From an uncultured Alphaproteobacteria bacterium (GTDB lineage: Bacteria; Pseudomonadota; Alphaproteobacteria; Methylaequorales; Methylaequoraceae), in NCBI GenBank assembly GCA_902563305.1, contig CACEWP010000004.1, forward strand, positions 43,150-107,149: DNA of 64,000 bases, given 5' to 3'. The stretch's first letter is position 1, and the number at the start of each line of letters is the position of its first letter. Below the pieces are notes generated by a model, which searched no databases, had not been told where the DNA came from, and saw nothing but the letters and a program-made list of their open reading frames with translations. Below are positions 58,642 to 64,000 of this stretch, piece by piece. The translations under genes were made by a program, and so were the position numbers.

Positions 58642-60465
58642 ATGTCTCATAATATAAGAAATATAGCTATCATTGCACATGTTGATCATGGTAAAACCAC
58701 ACTTATTGACGCAATATTAAAACAAAGTGGTATGTTTCGTTCTAATGAAAAAGTAGAAGAAAGATTATTAGATAGTGGTGATTTAGAAAAAGAAAGAGGA
58801 ATAACAATTTTAGCAAAGCCAACCTCAATACAATGGAAAAATATAAAAATAAATATTATTGATACACCTGGTCATGCTGATTTTGGTGGAGAGGTAGAGA
58901 GAGTATTGTGTATGGCTGATGGTGTGATTTTATTAACGGACGCCTCAGAAGGTCCTATGCCACAGACAAAGTTTGTACTTGGAAAAGCATTGTCTCAAGG
59001 TCTTAAACCCATTGTAATAATTAATAAAATAGATAAAAAAGATAGTAGACCAAATGAGGTTTTAAATGAAGTATTTGATCTTTTTGTGGCATTAAATGCA
59101 AATGATGATCAACTTGATTTTCCAATTTTGTTTGCATCAGGAAAAAACGGTTGGTGCGTGCAAGATTTAAAGGAACAAAAAAACAATTTATACCCACTTT
59201 TGGATATGATTTTAGAAAAAGTACCATCACCTAAAGTTAATGATCAAAAAGATTTTTCTCTTTTAGCAACCCTTTTAGATTCAGATCCATTTTTGGGCAG
59301 ATGTCTGACTGGGAAAGTTGTAAGTGGATTTGCTAAAGTGAATGATGTTGTTAAAGCTATTGATTTAAATGGAAACCTTGTAGAAACTGGTAGATTAACA
59401 AAATTATTATCTTTTGAGGGTAATAAAAGAGTGGCGGTAAAAGAAGCAAATGCAGGCGATATAGTTTGTATAGCTGGATTAACCAAATCATCAGTATCTG
59501 ATACTATATGTAATCCATCTATTTCTAATCCGGTAAAATCATCACCTATAGACCCTCCTACAATGGCAGTAACCATCACTGTTAACAGTTCACCTTTAGC
59601 AGGACATGAAGGTAAAAAAGTTACTTCAAATATTATTAGAGAAAGACTTTTATCTGAGGCTGAGTCAAATGTTGCTATAACCTTTAAAGAAAATGATAAA
59701 AAGGATTCTTTTGAAATAGGAGGAAGAGGAGAATTACAGTTAGGAATTTTAATAGAAACTATGCGAAGAGAGGGTTTTGAGTTATCTGTTTCACGGCCTA
59801 AAGTTCTATATAAAACCCAAGATTCTAAAAAACACGAACCAATTGAAGAAATAATAATTGATGTTGATGAGCATTATACTAGTACAGTTATAAGTTCAAT
59901 GAATAAGAGGAAGGCTGAAATGATTGATATGAAAACTACTGCATCTTCATCAAAAAGTAGAATTATATTTCTTGCACCATCTAGAGGTTTAATTGGTTAT
60001 CAAAATCAATTTCTCACAGAAACAAAAGGAAGTGGAGTTATTAATAGAATTTTTCACTCATATCAACCCTTTAAGGGAGAAATAGCTCGTAGAAGAAATG
60101 GTGTATTAATATCAACAGACACTGGAACGGCTGTGGCTTATGCACTTTTTAACCTTCAGGAAAGAGGGAATATGTATATTGAACCTCAAACCAAAGTTTA
60201 CAAAGGAATGATAGTAGGTGAGCATAATAAAGATAATGATTTAGAAATTAATGTATTAAAAGGAAAACAATTAACTAACATAAGAGCATCTGGATCTGAT
60301 AAAGCAATAACTTTAGTTCCTCCAAGGAAAATGACATTAGAACAGATGATCTCTTACATCAAAGACGATGAATTATTAGAGGTAACACCTAAGAGTTTAA
60401 GGTTAAGAAAAATGTATCTTGATCCAAACGATAGAAAACGTATGTCAAAAAACAAATCAAACTGA
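58642..60465 (+). CDS. typA: Ribosome-associated translational GTPase TypA/BipA
   Basis: TypA/BipA binds the ribosome and supports growth at low temperature and under stress, and 50S assembly. The 607-aa product has an EF-G-like G domain (G1 AHVDHGKTTL, switch II DTPGHADFGGEVERVL, G4 NKIDKKDSRP), domains II, III and V, and the BipA-specific C-terminal region with RGNMYIEPQTKVYKGMIVGE and LRLRKMYLDPNDRKR. Length is normal. Confidence 0.97.
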   Translation: MSHNIRNIAIIAHVDHGKTTLIDAILKQSGMFRSNEKVEERLLDSGDLEKERGITILAKPTSIQWKNIKINIIDTPGHADFGGEVERVLCMADGVILLTDASEGPMPQTKFVLGKALSQGLKPIVIINKIDKKDSRPNEVLNEVFDLFVALNANDDQLDFPILFASGKNGWCVQDLKEQKNNLYPLLDMILEKVPSPKVNDQKDFSLLATLLDSDPFLGRCLTGKVVSGFAKVNDVVKAIDLNGNLVETGRLTKLLSFEGNKRVAVKEANAGDIVCIAGLTKSSVSDTICNPSISNPVKSSPIDPPTMAVTITVNSSPLAGHEGKKVTSNIIRERLLSEAESNVAITFKENDKKDSFEIGGRGELQLGILIETMRREGFELSVSRPKVLYKTQDSKKHEPIEEIIIDVDEHYTSTVISSMNKRKAEMIDMKTTASSSKSRIIFLAPSRGLIGYQNQFLTETKGSGVINRIFHSYQPFKGEIARRRNGVLISTDTGTAVAYALFNLQERGNMYIEPQTKVYKGMIVGEHNKDNDLEINVLKGKQLTNIRASGSDKAITLVPPRKMTLEQMISYIKDDELLEVTPKSLRLRKMYLDPNDRKRMSKNKSN

Positions 60466-60542
60466 TTCATAAAATTGAATATTAGAGGTTTTTTTAGTTA
60501 TTTAAATGTAGACAAAATTTAATTAATCCTTATTTCAATATA

Positions 60543-61145
60543 GTGTTTATAATAAAATTTAGTGTCTACTTCATATTATCTGTTCTATTCTTTTCTAGTG
60601 ACATCCTAGCACTACCTGCTTGCAACGGAAAATATATAGATCCATGTTATGGAACAATCTTTCATCAAAATGGTGAAAAGTACGTTGGAGAAATAAAAAA
60701 TAATAAATATAACGGTAAAGGGTCATACCTATATATAAATGGAAATGTTTATATTGGTGATTTTAAAGATGGCATCCAGCATGGAGAAGGTGTGTTTACA
60801 TATGTGAATGGAGATAAATATGAAGGTGGTTTTAGAGATGGTTACTATAGTGGCAATGGCACATCGACTTTTTCTGATGGAGAAATATATGTAGGTGAAT
60901 TTAAAAATGATTTACCTAACGGGCAAGGTACTTTTACATATTTAAACGGTGATAAATATGTTGGAGAATTTGTCAATGGCATAAGGTCAGGCAAAGGAAC
61001 ACTAACTTTCGTTAACGGAGATGAATACATAGGTGAATTTAGTAATAATATGTTCAATGGTTTTGGTATTTTAACTCTAAAAAATGGAATAAAAAAAGAG
61101 GGGCTCTTCGAAAATCACAAATTTTCTGGTATTGAAAAGGATTAA
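60543..61145 (+). CDS. Secreted MORN-repeat protein
   Basis: The 200-aa product has a signal peptide (about residues 1-26), a short Cys-containing part (Cys27 and Cys35 in LPACNGKYIDPCYG) and then seven MORN-type units of exactly 23 residues (Tyr47, 70, 93, 116, 139, 162 and a degenerate last one), each of the form YxGxFxxGxxxGxGxxxxxNGD. MORN units form beta-hairpin arrays that often bind lipids or proteins. It starts at GTG 60543. Similar secreted MORN proteins are frequent in marine alphaproteobacteria; the role is unknown. Confidence 0.85.
   Translation: MFIIKFSVYFILSVLFFSSDILALPACNGKYIDPCYGTIFHQNGEKYVGEIKNNKYNGKGSYLYINGNVYIGDFKDGIQHGEGVFTYVNGDKYEGGFRDGYYSGNGTSTFSDGEIYVGEFKNDLPNGQGTFTYLNGDKYVGEFVNGIRSGKGTLTFVNGDEYIGEFSNNMFNGFGILTLKNGIKKEGLFENHKFSGIEKD
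60672..61131 (+). repeat. Tandem 69-base repeats encoding MORN units
   Basis: The coding sequence repeats with a 69-base period about 6.5 times. The units are clearly diverged at DNA level (glycines and tyrosines are kept), so this is an old protein repeat rather than a recent tandem expansion. Confidence 0.8.
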
Positions 61146-61149
61146 TAAT

Positions 61150-61520
61150 ATGACAGAAAAATATTTTTTTGTTTTTTAAATCTTCAGTTATTTTGGTTTT
61201 GATTTGTATTTTAGTAAACTCGTAATCTAAAATTACCTTAAAAGTTATCGGTTATAAAGTATCAAGTGAATTTCACTGTTGTTAATTGCTTTATTCATCT
61301 ATGAAAGAGAACAAATATTTAGGAACTCCTAAAAAATTTAAAAAAACTTAAAGATGAATTTGAGTTTAAGAAAATGGGTATAAAAGCAATTTTTATTAAA
61401 CAATCATAAAGAAGATATTAACGAATCAGGTGAATGCTATCTAGCTGAGAAGGTTAGTAGATGTAGTGAGTTAATGATAAGGAAATTAAAAAAAAGAGAG
61501 CTTTACGCTCTCTTTTTATA
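61150..61520 (+). pseudogene. Candidate remnant of a small secreted-protein gene
   Basis: No intact gene fits this 380-base stretch between the MORN gene and a terminator. Reading through three single-base insertions in homopolymer runs (T run at 61172-61177, A run at 61340-61346, A run at 61382-61385) joins segments into one protein-like sequence: a start MTEKYFFVF at 61150, a hydrophobic signal-like KSSVILVLICILVNS, then MKENKYLGTPKKFKK, LKDEFEFKKMGIK and a 45-codon open end with INESGECYLAEKVSRCSEL. Two in-frame stops (at about 61229 and 61283) also interrupt it. In DNA this AT-rich, stops every dozen codons are expected by chance, so only the last segment is individually unusual. It may be decay of a secreted Cys-containing protein, or chance. 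Confidence 0.35.
61491..61517. terminator. Strong hairpin terminator (bidirectional)
   Basis: AAAAAGAGAGC pairs with GCTCTCTTTTT (11-base perfect stem, loop TTTAC), with T runs on both strands. On the minus strand it starts nine bases after the stop of the 80-aa secreted protein gene; on the plus strand it would end transcripts from the MORN gene side. Confidence 0.9.
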
Positions 61521-61525
61521 GATAG

Positions 61526-61768
61526 TTAGTTGGTAAATAGGGCTAATGCTCTATCGAAAATCTCTTCAGCATTATCAAGTTCACCAATTTTTAATTTTTT
61601 TTCGCCTTGCATTCTTAAATTTGAAATTTTAGCGAAAGTTTCAGTATTTATTTTGCTCTGATCAGAAAAAAGTTTAGAGTCAACTTCAGCCATCTTTTGA
61701 TATGGACAAGCGTCTAGATTAAGAGCAAAGGCAAAAACAATACAGAAAGTTAGAAAAGTTTTTTTCAT
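61526..61768 (-). CDS. Small secreted protein of unknown function, 80 aa
   Basis: The product has a clear signal peptide (MKKTFLTFCIVFAFALNLDA, about 20 residues) and a mature part of about 60 residues: one Cys right after the expected cleavage site (ACPYQ), then helical sequence that ends like half a TPR (GELDNAEEIFDRALALF). The frame is open from ATG 61780, but ATG 61768, with GGAG six bases upstream, is the likely start. A strong terminator follows. Its own promoter must lie in the 165 AT-rich bases up to the MoxR gene. Confidence 0.7.
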   Translation of the reverse strand: MKKTFLTFCIVFAFALNLDACPYQKMAEVDSKLFSDQSKINTETFAKISNLRMQGEKKLKIGELDNAEEIFDRALALFTN

Positions 61769-61780
61769 GATTAACTCCAT

Positions 61781-61933
61781 TCTAATAAATATATAGTGTT
61801 AAATATAATTATTTCTATTAATTTTGGAACAAATTAACATATTTATATTAATTTATTAATTTTTTATTTCATTTAAAATAATTTTATTAAAATATTCTAA
61901 GTAAACTATTAAAAAAATTTAAGGAAAAAAATT
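61781..61933. other. AT-rich divergent intergenic region
   Basis: This gap separates the small secreted-protein gene from the MoxR gene. It is extremely AT-rich with many TAAT/TTAAT strings, so individual promoter elements cannot be told from background. AAGGAA before ATG 61934 is a ribosome binding site. No tRNA, repeat or operator is visible. Confidence 0.5.
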
Positions 61934-62767
61934 ATGGAATTTTCTGGTACTAAAGATTACGTATCAACAGATGACTTAACTGTCGCCGTAAATGCTGCAA
62001 TTTCTCTTGAAAAACCATTGTTAGTTAAAGGAGAGCCTGGGACAGGAAAAACTGAATTAGCCAGGCAGATTGCTAAAAGCTTAAATCTTGAAATCATCGA
62101 GTGGAATATTAAGTCTACAACTAAAGCTCTTCAAGGATTGTACGAATACGATGCTGTAAGTAGGTTAAGAGACAGTCAATTGGGAGGTAAAGTTCAGGAT
62201 ATATCAAAATATATTAAAAAAGGAAAAATATGGGAATCATTTGAAACCAATAAAAAATCAGTTCTTCTTATTGATGAAATTGACAAAGCGGATATAGAGT
62301 TCCCTAACGATCTTTTACAAGAACTTGATAGGATGGAGTTTTATATTTATGAAACTGGTAAACTAGTAAAAGCTAAGAAAAGACCGATAGTAATTATCAC
62401 TTCAAATAATGAAAAAGAGCTTCCAGAAGCCTTTCTAAGAAGGTGTTTTTTTCATTATATTAGATTTCCAGATATAGAAATATTAAAAAAAATTGTTAAA
62501 GTTCATTTTCCTGAAATAAAGAAAAATCTTTTAGATTCAGCTCTTAAGACTTTTTTTAAGATAAGGGATATACCTGGTTTAAAAAAAAAACCTTCAACCT
62601 CGGAAGCACTTGATTGGTTGAAACTTCTTTTAGTTGAAGATTTAGATTCAAAAGATTTAAAAACTGATGGCAAGAATATTTTACCTAAACTCCATGGAGC
62701 TTTGATAAAGAATGAACAGGATATTCAGCTTTTCGAGCAATTAGCATTTATATCTAGAAATGAATAA
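61934..62767 (+). CDS. MoxR-family AAA+ ATPase
   Basis: MoxR ATPases act as chaperones that mature or insert metals in partner enzymes, usually with a VWA-domain protein. The 277-aa product has Walker A at residues 33-40 (GEPGTGKT), Walker B with Asp114-Glu115 (LLIDEIDKAD), sensor 1 (IITSNNEKELP) and arginine finger region (AFLRRCFFHYIRF). It is the short form without an N-terminal extension. The VWA gene follows eight bases later, so they form one unit. Confidence 0.92.
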   Translation: MEFSGTKDYVSTDDLTVAVNAAISLEKPLLVKGEPGTGKTELARQIAKSLNLEIIEWNIKSTTKALQGLYEYDAVSRLRDSQLGGKVQDISKYIKKGKIWESFETNKKSVLLIDEIDKADIEFPNDLLQELDRMEFYIYETGKLVKAKKRPIVIITSNNEKELPEAFLRRCFFHYIRFPDIEILKKIVKVHFPEIKKNLLDSALKTFFKIRDIPGLKKKPSTSEALDWLKLLLVEDLDSKDLKTDGKNILPKLHGALIKNEQDIQLFEQLAFISRNE

Positions 62768-62775
62768 AAAAATAA

Positions 62776-63966
62776 ATGTTTTTAGACTTCTTCATTAAAC
62801 TAAAAAACTCTAAAATTCCAGTTTCATTAAATGAGTTTTTAACATTCTTGAATGCCCTTAAATATGATTTAACTCAGTATGATATTGATAAATTTTATTA
62901 TTTAGCTAGAACCTGCCTAATAAAAGATGAAAAGTTAATTGATAGATTTGATGTAGTTTTTGGAGAGCATTTTAAATCAATTGAAAAAGTTAAATTTGAA
63001 GATATTTTTAACTTTTTAGATATTCCATCCCATTGGTTAAAGAAACTTATTGAAAGACATTTTACAGATTCAGAAATTAAAAAAATTAAATCTATTGGTG
63101 GTTTTGATAAACTAATGGAAGAGTTAAAAAAAAGAATTAATGAGCAAAAAAAACGTCATCAAGGTGGAAATAAATGGATTGGAACATCTGGTACTTCTCC
63201 ATTTGGAGCTTATGGATATAATCCAGAGGGAATTAGGATAGGACAAAGTAAGAGAAGACATGGAAGAGCTGTAAAGGTTTGGGATAAAAGGGTCTTTAAG
63301 GACTTTGATGCAAATAACGAGTTAAATAATAGAGGCTTTCAAGTTGCTTTGAAAAGATTAAGACAATGGGCAAGAACGGGCATTGAAGATGAGTTAGATA
63401 TAGAACAAACTATAAATGAGACTGCTAAAAATGGATATTTTGATATCAAAACTAGAAAAGAACGAGAGAATTCTATCAAAATTTTATTATTTTTAGACGT
63501 TGGAGGCTCAATGGATGATTATGTTAAACAAGTAGAAGAATTATTCTCCGCGGCTAAAAATGTATTTAAAAATCTTAAATACTTTTATTTTCATAATTGC
63601 TTATACGAGGGAGTCTGGAGGAATAATTCACGTAGGTGGAAAGAGAGATTTTCTACCAGCGAAGTAATAAGAACCTATGGAAAAGAATACAAATGCATTT
63701 TTGTTGGAGATGCTTCAATGAGTCCATACGAAATAATGATTCCTGGTGGTGGAAATGAGCATTATAATAAAGAGTCTGGTAAGGTTTGGCTGGAAAGAGC
63801 TATCGAAAAATGGCCTTCAAATATTTGGATAAATCCCATACCTAAAAAATTTTGGGAATATTCTCAATCAACAACAATTATTAGAAAAATTTTCAATAAT
63901 AGGATGGTACATCTTAGTAGTAATGGGATATTAAAGGCAACTAATATATTGTCAAAAAGATATTGA
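62776..63966 (+). CDS. CoxE-like VWA-domain protein, partner of MoxR
   Basis: The 396-aa product has an N-terminal helical region (about 1-130), a basic Gly-rich linker, and a VWA domain whose metal-dependent adhesion site reads DVGGSMD from Asp241 (third position Gly instead of the usual Ser of DxSxS), with a later GDASMSP. The same DVGGSM form is common in this CoxE-like subgroup. Proteins of this type work with MoxR/CoxD ATPases in cofactor maturation; no oxidase or dehydrogenase target is adjacent, although the window encodes one molybdoenzyme. Confidence 0.9.
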   Translation: MFLDFFIKLKNSKIPVSLNEFLTFLNALKYDLTQYDIDKFYYLARTCLIKDEKLIDRFDVVFGEHFKSIEKVKFEDIFNFLDIPSHWLKKLIERHFTDSEIKKIKSIGGFDKLMEELKKRINEQKKRHQGGNKWIGTSGTSPFGAYGYNPEGIRIGQSKRRHGRAVKVWDKRVFKDFDANNELNNRGFQVALKRLRQWARTGIEDELDIEQTINETAKNGYFDIKTRKERENSIKILLFLDVGGSMDDYVKQVEELFSAAKNVFKNLKYFYFHNCLYEGVWRNNSRRWKERFSTSEVIRTYGKEYKCIFVGDASMSPYEIMIPGGGNEHYNKESGKVWLERAIEKWPSNIWINPIPKKFWEYSQSTTIIRKIFNNRMVHLSSNGILKATNILSKRY

Positions 63967-64000
63967 ATACTAATGATCTTTTTAACAAATAAAAAAAAAG

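Noticed and set aside
60672-61131. Regular repeats that might be a CRISPR array
   Set aside because: The 69-base period is a protein repeat (23-residue MORN units) in an open frame, without identical direct repeats or unique spacers.

Overview
The window is a gene-dense, strongly AT-rich (visibly low G+C) stretch of an alphaproteobacterial chromosome. Several gene orders are typical of that class: lpxD-fabZ-lpxA-lpxI-lpxB; trpE-trpG-trpD-trpC-moaC-moeA-lexA; pyrG-kdsA-eno-ftsB; and ispDF / dusB-ntrB-ntrC-ntrY-ntrX-trkA-dat-hflX. LexA boxes of the alphaproteobacterial type (GTTC-N7-GTTC) agree. Very short intergenic spaces, frequent 1-26 base overlaps, a lactate permease and KatG suggest a free-living, streamlined, probably marine lineage (in the broad neighbourhood of SAR11-like or HIMB59-like groups). 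The exact lineage cannot be fixed from sequence reading alone. Intact NtrB/NtrC, UmuDC and KatG argue against the most reduced SAR11 types.

Layout. 1-4170: lipid A operon, entered inside lpxD; lpxB carries an in-frame stop. 4172-14987 (minus strand): ppiD, tryptophan genes trpEGDC, molybdenum cofactor genes moaC/moeA, lexA with its own SOS promoter, gltX, gltA. 15022-20206 (plus): tpiA, secG, pyrG, kdsA, eno, ftsB. 20199-22270 (minus): pncC, pgpA, ispDF. 22295-33379 (plus): a CcsA-like membrane protein, dusB, the NtrBC and NtrYX two-component systems, trkA, dat, hflX; hfq is absent from its usual place before hflX. 33371-36824 (minus): a 3-hydroxyisobutyrate-dehydrogenase-like gene and clpB. 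36867-38722: a CoA transferase and a rhomboid protease.

38719-46319 is a DNA-repair island. It holds the four 'ligase-associated' genes (PdeM nuclease and DExH helicase leftward, MBL exonuclease and ATP-dependent ligase rightward), followed by an SOS-controlled umuD-umuC pair and a small unknown gene that looks cotranscribed with it. 46311-48716 holds three unrecognised small genes and an orphan methyltransferase. 48928-51416 pairs katG with an IsdG-type haem monooxygenase gene in convergent orientation, with Irr-like ICE palindromes upstream of both. 51853-60465 holds a cytoplasmic molybdopterin oxidoreductase, an M32 carboxypeptidase, a lactate permease, a YdjM-like membrane protein and typA. 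60543-63966 ends with a MORN-repeat secreted protein, a probable decayed gene, a small secreted protein, and a MoxR ATPase/VWA pair.

The most notable points are: (i) the nonsense codon in lpxB beside a 17-A tract; (ii) lexA and umuD promoters in which the LexA box sits between or on the -35/-10 elements and the start codon lies at the expected transcription start, implying leaderless mRNAs; (iii) the 74-aa gene behind umuC as a candidate new SOS gene; (iv) a possible iron/haem-responsive katG-haem monooxygenase pair; (v) an NtrX whose AAA+ domain has lost GAFTGA and the Walker B acidic residues beside an intact NtrC; and (vi) a multiply frameshifted gene remnant at about 61150-61520. No rRNA, tRNA, CRISPR array, insertion sequence or prophage was seen.
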